Source of the DNA: Dryomyza anilis
Taxonomy: Eukaryota; Arthropoda; Insecta; Diptera; Dryomyzidae
Direction of reading: 5' to 3'
NCBI GenBank assembly: GCA_951804985.1
Contig: OX638130.1
Location: forward strand, 100,561,700-100,625,699
Length of the DNA: 64,000 nt
The translations under genes were made by a program, and so were the position numbers. Shown here piece after piece: positions 11,200-22,830 of the stretch. The notes under the pieces were generated by a model that did no database searches, was not told where the DNA came from, and saw only the letters and a program-made list of their open reading frames with translations. The first letter of the stretch is position 1; the number at the start of each line of letters is the position of its first letter.

Positions 11200-12630
11200 T
11201 AATCTTTTGCTTTTTCATCAAATATTTTCCGAAATCTCTGAAATAATTCTTTCTCAGACAATTTTTCCTCAAACATTTCATTCCTTGACAATTCATAACC
11301 GGAAATTTCTCCCTGCGCTATTCTTCCCTCAGACATTTCTTCGTTGTGCTACTCCAAGACAATTTTTTCGTAGACATTTCTTCATTAAAGCAATTCTTTT
11401 TTGCGAGAATTTCTTTCCGCACACATCTTCGCCTTACACTTCTTCGTCCTTGGACAATTTCCCCAAGGCAATTATTTCCCGAGAAAATTTTTCTTCGAGA
11501 ATCCCGGCACATTTCTTTAGCGGACGAATTTCCCCGAGACAATTTTTTAATAACACAATTTTATTTAGGGAATGCCAAGAACAGGACTCGGTACCGGAAC
11601 CGTTAAAATTTTAGAAAACTGAAATCGGAACCGTTGTTAAAAAAAGGTGTGGAACCGGATTCGGAACTCATATAATTTTTTTTGCTGCTATTTTAAAAAC
11701 CTTTTATTCATATTTATTCGATTTATTCAAAGTTAATTATTCAACGAGATAATTCAGAGACAATTCTTAGCTTCCTCTTCCTTTTTTGTACAATTCTTCT
11801 ACAGACAATTCATATCCAGACAATTGATCTCTGAACATCGCCGGAAAAAACTCCAAAACTCAACCCTGTATATTATTTCTCTGCGATAATTCTTCCCCGA
11901 GACAATTAGAAACAATTATTCCCCGAGACAAATTTGTTTCGGACAATTATTTCGAGGATAATTCTTCCTTGGACGATTCTCCCCCGTATAATTCATCCCA
12001 TAACAATTCTTCCCCAATTCAATTTATCCCGCGATAATTCCTCCCCTAAACAATTCTTTATCGGGATAATTCTTATCGGAGATAATTTTTAAAATACAAT
12101 TTTTCCCGAGCCCTTTTTTTTCTGAACATTTCTTTCGCCGACTACTCTTCCCTGTACAATTTGTCTCTATTTTTCCCTGGAAAATTCATCCCAGGCCAAT
12201 TCTTTATCTGACAATACTTTCCCAATTCAATACATCCCAAGATAATTCTTACTCGAAACAATTCTTTCACGAGACATTTCTTCTCGGAGAGAATTTGTTC
12301 TATACAATTTTCCCCGAGACAATTTTTGTCGGATAGTTACTCTTGAAACAATATTTTCGCGGACAATTCTTTCACGAACAATTCGTCTCCGGATAATTTT
12401 TCTTCGAACAATCTTTACTCGGACTATTCTTCTCCGAAGAATTCATCCCCAAATAACTCATCCTCGAATAACTCTTCCCTCCACAATTCTTGACCGTACA
12501 ATTCTTCACAAAGTCACTTCATCCTCAACTAAATCTTCCCCGAAATAATTCTTTCTTAAGACAATTCTCTCTCGAGAAATGTTTGCCTACATTGACAATT
12601 AATTCTTTCTCGGAAAATTCATCCCTGAAC
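11200..12630. repeat. Degenerate GACAATTCTTCCCCGA minisatellite, 1.4 kb
   Basis: Variants of GACAATTCTTCC with CCGAG or TCTCG linkers recur every 15-17 bp through most of this stretch. They are interrupted by a less repetitive segment around 11570-11740. The unit resembles minisatellite B inside the Helitrons (GGTAGAATTCTTCCC), differing at about four of 15 positions. The frames here (11186-11614, 12490-12744) are repeat shadows. Confidence 0.7.
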
Positions 12631-12975
12631 AATTCTTTCCTTAAAATGAAAGAAAAAAAAACAAAGCATACTTTTAGACCTTATATAGGTAAGAAATGCA
12701 TATCGAAGAATTATTATGCCCGATTTACATTGAATCTTCTGTGAGTCTCACTGTATCTCCTAGGGTTGCATTTTTTCAAAAAAATGCTATTTTTATATGA
12801 ACACAATGCAACCCCAGGAGATACAGTGAGACTCACAGAAGATACAATGTAAATCGGGCATTAGAGAATCCCCGAATTAATCCCCGAACAATTCTTACCT
12901 TAAAATGAAAAAAAAAAACAAAGCATACTTTTAGACCTTATATAGGGGCAAGAAATACCCGTCGAAGAATTATTA
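12628..12975. repeat. 89-bp direct repeat flanking a MITE
   Basis: Copies at 12628-12716 and 12887-12975 share AACAATTCTTNCCTTAAAAT, then CATACTTTTAGACCTTATAT and TCGAAGAATTATTA, with few differences. The first copy ends exactly where the palindromic MITE begins. The second copy runs uninterrupted into GGGATC and so serves as an empty-site reference. Confidence 0.85.
12717..12860. mobile_element. 144-bp palindromic MITE with TTA target duplication
   Basis: Arms 12717-12772 and 12805-12860 are reverse complements over 56 bp with about two mismatches. They begin TGCCCGATTTACATTG and include TGTGAGTCTCACTGTATCTC. The loop is about 32 bp. TTA lies on both sides (12714-12716, 12861-12863). A 3-bp TWA duplication is typical of PIF/Harbinger elements, so that superfamily is my inference. 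It has no coding capacity and could form a strong hairpin in RNA or single-stranded DNA. Confidence 0.8.
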
Positions 12976-13998
12976 GGGATCGGTAATCGATATGATATAA
13001 AAGTTATTTTAAATAACTTTAAAAATATTTTATTTAAATAAAATTAAATAAAAGTTTATTATTTATTGTTATGGTATTAAATCTTAAACACTTTTTAATA
13101 TTATTAGTTTTAGTCCTGTCTAAAAATATGCAGTACTTTTTATTCTAGTTTCTAGTTATTAGTTTTAATAACTTTAAATCAAAGTTTTAAATCATGCCCA
13201 TTAATATGCAACCTTGTATTTATTTTTCTCAAGGAGTTTAAATACTTCTAGCTTTTATCGAGTTTTTTTATTTCATAAATGCGCTGTATTGATTTCTATG
13301 TTCGGTGTAAAAATAACGAAACTATTTCTATTTTACAAACATAATTTAAATTGATTTAGTTTATTTAAAAGTTTATCAAAACTATGTTGCAAATATAATT
13401 TTTGTATCTATAGATGGCAAGGCACATCCTTCAGTGCTATGTATGTCTATTGACAATAATCAATGCTGCTTCAATTTGTGCTGCTACGTTTTTTTTTTTC
13501 ATTCTGCTCCTTTACACTACACTTGTCCTCGTCTGCTTCCTTTTGCAGCAGCAGCACCACTTCATCTTCATCTGTTTCTTTATTTATGTATTTCTCAATT
13601 TGGCTATAATGAATGTTAACTTTAGCAATGATTTTCATGCTTGACTCTAGTGCTGCTGCTACTGCTTTTATTGGGAGCAAACAAACATTTATTTCTTTTT
13701 TTATTTTTATTTTTATATTTTTCATTTTTTTTTCTGCTGTTTTACAAAAAGTGTAGACGAACATTTGCGGAATGTGTTTTATTTAGTTTTAACTTTTTTT
13801 TATGGTATTTTGTGAAAGATCTATTGCTGCAGTTGTATCTTTCAAAGGTATTTTTTTTGCGATGAATTTAGTTTTTAACTTTAATATTTTTGTTTTATTT
13901 TATATTCTATTTTAAATAAATGAAGTAAAATTTAAATAAAATGTTTATATATTTGATAGCTTCAGATATCTTTTGATAATTTATATTTTTGTATATAA
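12976..13998. other. AT-rich DNA with CAG-rich patch
   Basis: Mostly AT-rich. A more complex patch at 13410-13680 contains TTGCAGCAGCAGCACCACTT and CTGCTGCTGCTACTGC. Overlapping frames on both strands cover it (13414-13764), a sign of composition rather than coding. I recognise no domain. Confidence 0.4.
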
Positions 13999-14044
13999 AT
14001 GAAACACTTTTTCGCATATAATCGTCAACAAATATTAAACCAAA

Positions 14045-14706
14045 TGTCGGAATTAGATACATGTGGTGTCGGAATTACATTTAAAGCTGCTTGGAGAGAT
14101 TTGGGATTTTACAACTATTTAATAAATCAATATCAGTTAATTTTAATAACACTATTCATTATTCTTGATGTGTCGGAATTAGATAAACAGAAAAACAAAT
14201 GTCGGATTGAGGAAATATTTCTTAAATAGAGATCATTTGACAATTTCATTTTTTTTTTGTTTTTAAAAATTTTAAATAATTTTTAGGCTGTCGGAATTTG
14301 GTACGCAATATGAGAATATATCGAATTTAAGAATAAAAACCTTTTCGCTATATCAAGTTATTTATATTTATGAATTCCAAGTTAAAATTGTCATAGGGTG
14401 TCGGAATTGGGTACACAGAAAATGAAATGGCCGGATTTAAACAATTTTCTTACTTTTTTTTGTTCAAAATAGAAACATTCGTTGCGTGTCGGCGAGAAAA
14501 ACAAGTGTCGGATTTAAGGGCGAGTTTACATGACAGAGAAAATAGCTAGAAATAGAGCAAAATAGAGCAAAAATCTCATAGAGTTGTGTAAACACTACAT
14601 AGAGCTCCACGGTACATATTGGAAATTTCACAATATAATTTAGCATTTTGTTTTTAGTTCAAAGTCAACTTTTTTATTCTAAGTGATACCTTTTTTAGAC
14701 TGTCGG
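14045..14706. repeat. TGTCGG-motif degenerate repeat
   Basis: TGTCGG occurs nine times in 660 bp, at 14045, 14067, 14171, 14200, 14289, 14399, 14487, 14506 and 14701. It is usually extended to TGTCGGAATTNGGTAC or TGTCGGATTTAAG. Main spacings are about 90-118 bp, and a second TGTCGG often follows 20-30 bp after the first. It looks like a decayed ~110-bp tandem repeat whose CpG-containing core stayed intact. The frame at 13999-14229 is part of it. Confidence 0.55.
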
Positions 14707-16690
14707 AATTTGCTACCATCAAATCATTAGATCCGGCGCTGTTTAATTATTTCTGCAGCATATCTTATCAGGTTAAAACCACTATAATTGGTATGAAAAT
14801 ACTGGGAATTAACAGGTCTATCATTATAAATTAGAAAAGAAGGGGTGATTCATAACACAAATTTTGAGAAAATCAATGACAATGTCAAAATTTAAATTTT
14901 GATTTTTATAAATTTTCACTTGACGTACATTTTTAAAAAGGACAAAGTCATATGTTTCAAAGATGTAATACATCATTGGAAAGGTAATTTAATTATCTAA
15001 AACATGAGTATTAAGTAGATATTCATTTATCAATAAATTACATTTTATAATCAATTTTCTTGACTAGGCTATGCCAGAAATATGCATTTCTTAAACACCT
15101 TGTATTTTAAACTGCACGCAGATAAAAGATACCATAAAATTAATAGTTTGTTTTAATATTGAAATTAGTCAATGGGATAAACTATTATTTCAATTGGTAA
15201 ATCCCATTAAATACTATAACATTATTTTTGAATTTGTATGAAAGCATTTACTTTTTATTTAAGATTAAATAATAACTGTTGGTAGTATTGGCAAATTTTA
15301 ATAAGATTTTGTAAGATTTTTTTTAGTGTGTATGCAAAAATAGACATTTTTTTATTTTAAATTTTCATGGAATGATCCCCTGAATTATGAACATGTTTAA
15401 CCCAAACACCTTGTATAAACTATAAATGCTAATAATATGATTAAAAAATGTTTCATGCACCAAATATACATTAAACATAAACAAAACAAAACAGTTTCAA
15501 ATATTTTAAATCATAAAATATTTATTTCATTTCACTTTGCTTAATAAAGAGCACTACAATTGCTGTCGCCAACTCAAGAGTCACTAATTTGAAAATGTTC
15601 ATAAAACATAAAACTCGATAAAATTAATAATTAACCAAAAAATTGTTTGTACCATCCGTCCGACATTAATTAAGCTGTCAATGGCCGACAGCATCAACAA
15701 CAACAATTACCAAGTAACTATATAAATAATAATTAAGCGTATCCTGTGCTGCTGCTACTGCTGCGTGTCCTTGCGTTGAGATAATTTAATGAAATTTCTT
15801 TACTCTGGAGACATTTAACAACAGTATTATATAACGGAGCACCCAACAACTACAACAACTGCCACACAACAACAATGTTATCACAACAACAATTTTATCA
15901 CAACAACATCATCATCACTACAACAACAACAACTCAATACTGTTGCCGGGTAGATTGACACTATCTTCGAGTGACAGGACAGCTTTGACATTTCCGGTTT
16001 GCTTGTCGTCTTGCTGCTCCTTCCGTTTCTTCCTATCCAGCTTTTCCGCTGCTTGCTCCATCCACCTCTTCCTTTGTCACTTCCGCTCCTTTGCTGCTGC
16101 CTCATGTTGCTTCTTGTTTACATTGTTTTTATTAAATCTTCATTCTTCTACATCTTTTGTTTTTGCTCTTCTTCTGACAACTATGGTTCTAATTTTTCAT
16201 TTAACTCCATCCACTTTGGTCTTGGTTTGTGTTGTTTTTTTGTTTTGCTATTTTTGGGGGCAACTTGCCATGCTCTCGATCATTATGTCATGCCCGAGAA
16301 TGTCCTTTTTGCGTATATCCCTTATTTTGTTATTTCTAGTAATATATTTGCTTTGTTTTTATTTTGCCTCTCCAGCAGCACACACAAAAATATAATTTTT
16401 GCTTAATTTTACTCACTCCTTTTTTATGTCCAACATATGATAAGCATTACCAGGACATGCATGCCTGCGCCTCATCCTCATTACACAGTGCGACACACAA
16501 AATAATCAGAGAATTCGATCAACGAAATTGAAAATATTTGGGGTATCTTCTTTTGTAGAACATATTAATTCTTTTAATTCACTTCTCTATAAGGGTCAGA
16601 ATTAAAATCAACACCATAAAAAATAACAGAATTCAGTCAATAAATTCTGTACATCTCTGAGTATATTAAAATTTTCTAGAGTTTCTTTTT
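14707..16690. other. AT-rich DNA with balanced block at 15650-16100
   Basis: No array and no supported gene. The 15650-16100 stretch carries CCGACATTAATTAAGCTGTC, CAACAA runs (15845-15935) and CTGCTGC runs. Three overlapping frames on both strands (15881-16406) yield S/L/F-rich peptides without domains, so I reject them as genes. The block could be regulatory or an unrecognised exon. Confidence 0.35.
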
Positions 16691-16784
16691 GTAAAACATT
16701 TGAACCCTTTTTGATTCAAAGAGATTCTTTTTGTAAAACATTTTTGATTAAAATTTTATCATTTTTCATACTTTTCAATATAAA

Positions 16785-17341
16785 CGATTCCAAAACTCCT
16801 GTGCCAAATGTTGAAATCATTTCTCGATTCCAAAACTCTTGCTCTTTGCTTTTTAAATGCTGCTTCAATTTTAAAACTCTCACCCTTTTTCCAATAAATC
16901 ATGTCTAGATTCCAAAACTCTAGTGGCAAATGTTGCTCCGATATCAAAACACTCGCTCTTTTTTTTTTAATGATATCTCGATTCCAAAACTCTTGCTTTT
17001 TGCTTTTTCAAAGCTGATAGCAAAGGGCGAGAGTTTTGTAATCGAGACATGATTTATAAAGCAAAGAGTGAGAGTTTCTGAAATCGAAGCAGCATTTAAA
17101 AAGCAAAGAGCAAGAAGCAACATTAAAAAAAGCAAGAGTTTTGGAATCGAGATATCATTAAAAAAAAGAGCGAGTTTTTTGATATCGAAGCAACATTTGC
17201 CACTAGAGTTTTGAAATCTAGACATGATTTATTGGAAAAAGGGTGAGAGTTTTTAAATTGAAGCAGCATTAAATAAGCAAAGAGCAAGAGTTTTGGAATC
17301 GAGAAATCATTTCAACATTTGGCACAGGAGTTTTGGAATCG
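16785..17341. repeat. 219-bp inverted repeat, 119-bp spacer
   Basis: Arms at about 16785-17003 and 17123-17341 are reverse complements with only a few mismatches by eye. Both contain CCTGTGCCAAATGTTGAAAT or its complement, and CTCTAGTGGCAAATGTTGC or its complement. Transcription across it would give a long hairpin RNA, a possible source of endogenous siRNA. Whether it is transcribed cannot be seen. Confidence 0.8.
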
Positions 17342-17708
17342 AGCCTTGATTTATAAGGAAATGGGAGAGAGTTTTGAATTCCAAGCAGCATTTAAAAAGC
17401 AAAGATCAAGAGTTTTGGAATCGGTCGAGAGTTTTTGAAATCGAAGCTGCATTTAAAAAGCCAGAGTTTTAGAATCGAGACATGATTTATAAGGAAAAGT
17501 TTTGAATTTAAAAAGCAAAGAGCAAGAGTTTTTGAATTGACACATGATTTAAAAAGACAACCGCGCGAGTTTTGGAATTGAGACATGATTTAAAAAGCAA
17601 AGAGCTAGAAATATAGAATTAGTGAAGCATTTTAAAAGTAAAGAGTGAAAGTATTTCAAATCTTCAATTCTTGTGCAGCAAAAACAAATAGCTTTGATTT
17701 CTTTCGTT

Positions 17709-17841
17709 GTATTTCTCTGAAAGCAATACAAATTCAACTTCCTTTCCAAGTATCGCTTTGTATTGGAATCAAACTCTTGCTTCCTCTTGCAAGCAAAGCA
17801 ATGAAAAGTGAGAGTTTGTGCTTTGCTTCCTTTGCTTTCAA
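17709..17841. repeat. Dispersed repeat, copy 1
   Basis: Shares GTATTTCTCTGAAA, ACTTCCTTTC, TCGCTYTGTA and TTTGTGCTTTGCTTCCTTTG in the same order with 25509-25636. Direct orientation, moderate identity. It closes the inverted array on its right side. Confidence 0.7.
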
Positions 17842-17850
17842 ATCCTAATA

Positions 17851-18480
17851 ATTACCATGTACAGCACACTGTCTTAAAATTTTCTCGGTATTCTTTTTTT
17901 AGTATATTTTAAACTCTTCGATTTAATTCCTTTGGCATTTTTTTTTGATATTTTTTTTTTTTGGAAAAATGTTAATTTCTGTCGAACTGTGTTACATTAA
18001 TGTGTGTGTGTGTGTGTGTTATATAATTTTGCAGTGAGTGTGATAAATGTTTACTGTCCTCTGTCCGTTTGTGCTGCTTTTACTAATTTATTATAAATAA
18101 ACACAAACATTATTATTTCTTGTTGTTATCACAGCTTATAAATCAAAAGTCAAGCAAATTGAATTATTAGATTGCGTCCAAGCATAGTCCTGTCCAGTGT
18201 CCTTTCTGTGCGTATAGTGTTTGCTCTATGTATTGCTGCTGCTGCTGCTCGATGATAATAAAATAATGACTGTGGTATCAATATTTTTGCAATTATAATG
18301 AAACTGATATCTGCACCAAATAACCTAATTTATTTACTGTTCATGCTAATTTAATAATGTGGTTTTATTGCCATATATCAGACTATTTTAAGCGCTGTTA
18401 AAATAATGCTGTGTTGAGCTATTTTGCAAAAATACTTTTATATGGTATAACATTATTTATTCTTTACACTTTTTGTAACT
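17851..18480. other. AT-rich DNA with (TG)n microsatellite
   Basis: A (TG)n run of nine to ten units lies at about 18001-18019 and a short CTG run at 18237-18250. Nothing else is recognisable. Confidence 0.6.
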
Positions 18481-18900
18481 TTTGAACCATACAAGTTATT
18501 GCTAAAAACTAAACATATTCGAAATTAGCAGCAAAAATGCTTTTAAAAACTATTCAAATTTTATTCGGGAACTTAAATTTTGTAATATTTTATTTTGTAA
18601 TTTTTTAAAACTGAGATGGTTTAAGAGGGTTCAGAATAAAAAGATTATACATTTTTATTCAATACTGAACATAATTTAACAATTAAGTAAATATTTCAAA
18701 ACATATACTCAAAAATTTCAGTATATCATTTCCAAACTTTTTTGGAAATGTTTATCTCTTAAACCAGACGTATGATCTAAAAAATGTAAACATATTCGTA
18801 TTCAGCGATTCAAAATCTGTTAAAATCAAATCAAATTTTATTCGGGAACTATGATTTTTAGAGTACAAAATTTTATATTTCTTTTATTTATAAACTAAAT
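18480..18900. repeat. Two-copy ~276-bp tandem repeat, diverged
   Basis: CAAATTTTATTCGGGAACT occurs at about 18555 and 18831. ACATATTCG with a following AGCAGC/AGCGATTC stretch precedes each copy at a matching distance. The duplication is direct and diverged. No coding potential is seen. Confidence 0.6.
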
Positions 18901-19905
18901 ACATCTTTTTTTGTGTTTAATATATAACCTATCATTTACTAAAGTAAAACAACACATTTTGCAAATTTTTCTTAATGCTCAATATTTTGAGTTAATTATA
19001 ATCTCTGCTTAATTAACCCATTAATCACTTCCTGTTATTACAAACTAAAGCAGTTTGTTTTCATTAAACAAGCATGTTTTCTGTCATTTAATGAAATTCT
19101 TTTTAATAAACCCCTGGTAACATTTTTTATTAATATCCTTTCTATTAACTGGAAGTAATTACATTGGTGCTAATAAATCAACGTCGGTTCACTGACCTTT
19201 GCTATATTTAACCGAAATTAAATAATTTCTATTATATCCTTGTGTTACCAACTTTTATGTCGTCTTTTTGAATGGATTATGATTCACATAGGAAAAGAAA
19301 AATGTTTTTTTGTTGCTAAAAATAAAACTGAAATAAAAAAATTATACAAAGTATATTTTTGACTGGCAGCTGTATGGCAACATTTGAATGTAGCGGCGGC
19401 TTCTGACGCAAAAAGGACATTTTATGTGCAAAAAATATTGCGTGTGGCAGTTTGTTCGTTCGTTCATTCATTCATCAATTATTTATTCACACACAAAATC
19501 GTGGGTAGCTCGACGAAACGATTTCTGTGGATTTGAGAATATGCAGTAAAGTGGCGTTTTTTTTTTAGATTATTTTTATGCTATTTTTTGTGCAGGAACC
19601 AATTTTGTTTAAAAATGAGGTTTATTTTATTGACTCAAAATCTATGCAATCGAAAAAGTCCAACCACAAACACACATAAATACGTGCAGGAAAAACATGT
19701 TTAAATAATTAAAATGTGCCATATATTTTTCAATTTTTATTAGGGTTGATGTGTGGAAATACAATTTGGCATGTTTTGTGGTTTTCTGATTACACATGCA
19801 GCAGAGCTTTCGAATAATGCTGTGAATGACTAAATTAAATTTTTATTTGTTGGGAAAATAGATTTTAAAAATCAGAAAATGTAAAAAATATAAAATTATA
19901 AAAAA
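18901..19905. other. AT-rich DNA, featureless
   Basis: No repeat array, RNA gene or coding frame that I can support. Slightly more complex sequence lies near 19370-19540, with TGTAGCGGCGGCTTCTGACG and a TTCG/TTCA-rich patch. Confidence 0.5.
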
Positions 19906-21285
19906 ATCACAAATATCACAACTATCACAAATATCATAAATATCACAAATATCATAAATATCACAAATATCACAAATATCACAAATATCACAAATATCAC
20001 AACTATCACAACTATCACAAATATCATGAATATCACAAATATCATAAATATCATAAATATCACAAATATCATAACTATCACAACTATCACAAATATCATT
20101 AATATCACAAATATCATAAATATCACAAATATCACAAATATCACAAATATCACAAATATCATAAATATCACAACTATCACAAATATCACAAATATCAAAA
20201 TATCACAAATATCATAAATATCACAAATATCACAAATATTACAAATATCACAAATATCACAACTATTACAACTATCATAAATATTACAAATATCACAAAT
20301 ATTATAAATATCATAAAAATTATAAATATTACAAATATATTTTTTTATTCAGATATCACTAATATAACTATTATCACAAATATCACAAATATTACAAATA
20401 TCACAAATATCATAATTATCACAACTATCACAACTATCACAACTATCACAAATATCAAAATATCACATATATCATAAATATCACAAATATCACAAATATC
20501 ACAAATATCACAAATATCACAAATGTCACAAATATCATAAATATCACAACTATCACAAATATCACAAATATCACAAATATCATAAATATCACAAATATCA
20601 CAAATATTACAAATATCACAAATATCACAAATATCACAACTATTACAACTATTATAAATATTACAAATATCACAAATATCACAAATATCACAAATATCAC
20701 AAATATCACAAATATCACAAATATCACAAATATCATAAATATCACAAATATCACAAATATCAAAGATATCACAAATATCACAACTATCACAAATATCAAA
20801 ATATTACAAATATCACAAATATCACAAATATTACAAATATCACAAATATCATAACTATCACAACTATCACAACTATCACAACTATCACAAATATCACATA
20901 TATCATAAATATCACAAATATCACAAATATCTCATCTATCACGACTAACATAAATATCACAAATATCATAAATTTCACAAATATCACAAATATCACAAAT
21001 ATCACAAATATCACAAATATCATAAATATCACAAATATCACAAATATCCCAACTATCACAAATATCACAAATATCATAAATATCACAAATATCAAAAATA
21101 TCATAAATATCACAAATATCATAAATATCACAAATAACACAAATATCACAACTATCGCAACCATCATAAATATTACAAATATCACAATATCATAAATATC
21201 ACAAATATCATATAAATTATAAATATTACAAATATATTTTTTTATTCAGATATCACTAGTATTACTATTATCACAAATATCGTTA
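19906..21285. repeat. (ATCACAAAT)n 9-bp satellite, 1.4 kb
   Basis: The unit is ATCACAAAT, with common variants ATCATAAAT, ATCACAACT and ATTACAAAT. A non-array insert containing ATTTTTTTATTCAGATATCA is present twice, near 20335 and 21232, about 897 bp apart. This shows that a ~0.9-kb block was duplicated after the 9-bp array formed. The 9-bp period keeps frames open, so the V/I/F peptides on the minus strand (19896-21185) are artefacts. Confidence 0.9.
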
Positions 21286-22830
21286 ATATCATCACAGATT
21301 TCATAAATATATATCAAAAACATCACGAGTATTAAACATATTCCAAATTTCAAAAATATAAAATTTGGAAAATGGGAAAAATATAAAATTCTCCATTGCA
21401 GCTGTGTCGAATTAAAATTGCTCTTCTGCAAAACGTGTTTCTTCCGTTGCTTTGTTACACTATTCAAGGATATTGTCGTTGCAAGGATATTTTATTTTCT
21501 TCATTTAAGACAATCAATAAGTCTTATCGCAGTTCACGTAGTGCTTAAAACACCAACTTTATTTTAATGTAAGCTGCTGCTACTGCTCCTTTGCTTGCTG
21601 CTGCAGCAGTCTTTTTCATCCTGATGCTACGCATCCATCATCATTCATCACTCGTGTAGAAGGAGCAGGAGTAACAGCCGCCTTCAGTTCGTCTAACAAT
21701 CAGCCAAAGCTAACAAAAAGTGTAAAAAGAAATGAGTAACAAAAGTGTCAACGAGATGAGAAGAAAAAAAGGAAAAAAATATAAAAAAAACCAAGCAACC
21801 ACACAAGCAGTAGTAGTAGGCAGGATCAAAACATCAAAAAGGCGTTTCTGGTGATCAAAGAAACAATTACATTATTTTTTTGTGTTTGTATGTGTTTTCT
21901 TATTTCCTTTTTTTTTCCTTCTTTTTTCGTGCCTGATATCATGCAAAACTGGCTGCGAAATTCAATGTGTCTTCGTTTGCCGGTTGACAAGACGGCTCAG
22001 GCAACAAATTATTCAATCAACTGTCCTGCACTTGACGCATATGCGTCCTTGCTATTGACTGCCAGCATACATCAACAATGGCGGCAGCAGTTTAAGGCAT
22101 AGAAGGCACAGAAGCCCAAAACGACGATACCGACGACGACACAATATTGACGAAATGAACGAATAATGGCCTTTATAAAGCAAGTTAAAGTGCAAATAGA
22201 GCACTTGCCTCTTTTATGTTGTCGCTCTATTCGATGTGTATGTCCTTTAGTCCTTTTAGTGTTTTAGTTCTTTAGTGTTTTAGTCCTTTAGTCAAATATG
22301 ATACCGCTGGCATCAACGCTTAATGATTATGCTAACGATGATGATGATGATACTTCGCGATGAGCATCAAATTTTAATATCCTTGGCAACTAAGTCGTTC
22401 TACAGCTAAGTGAGCAAAGTAAATGCAAAAAAAGACGCACACTTGGTGTCCTTTGCAGTAAGGACGAGGCCAATTTTCTGGTTACCGAAGTGATAAGCTG
22501 TTTTTTTTGAGCTTACTTTATTTTTTCTCTTACATTTTTTTTGGATCCTTTTTTTACTCTATATTTTTTCATTCTTATGATTCAACGCTAATGAGCTAAT
22601 GTCTCATTAGAGTAATTTTTTGAAATTTAACCTTTAATTGATGGAGCTGTATTTGGATTGTGTGCATGATTTGTAATTGCTGTGCAATTAATGTCTTTGT
22701 AATAAATTGAATTTATTTAATAAATTGAATTTTGAAATTTTACGTGTTTAAATAAAAAAATAAATATCTTAAAAAAAGTACTAAAAATTAAGAACTATGA
22801 AAGTTAAAGTGGATCTTAGTCGATTTTAAA
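21286..22830. other. Non-repetitive DNA, balanced composition in places
   Basis: 21560-22160 and 22380-22480 are richer in G+C, with CTGCTGCAGCAGTC and GATACCGACGACGACAC. The plus frame at 21851-22102 has a hydrophobic start (residues ~8-25) like a signal or membrane segment, but the rest shows no domain I know. A short TTTAGTCCTTTAGT repeat lies at 22235-22290. I cannot support a gene. Confidence 0.35.

Larger units (their letters stand above)
16690..17850. repeat. Tandem GAGTTTTGGAATCGAGACAT array containing an inverted repeat
   Basis: Units of about 60-70 bp built from GCAAAGAGCAAGAGTTTTGG and ATCGAGACATGATTTATAA recur many times. Left of about 17010 they are in reverse orientation, to the right in forward orientation. 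The right end (17709-17841) matches another copy at 25509-25636. The many short open frames here are shadows. Confidence 0.8.

Noticed and set aside
15881..16406. Overlapping 74-150-codon frames on both strands
   Set aside because: CTG/CAA-rich composition keeps several frames open. No domain and no splice context.
19896..21185. V/I/F-repeat membrane-like proteins on the minus strand
   Set aside because: Artefact of the (ATCACAAAT)n satellite.
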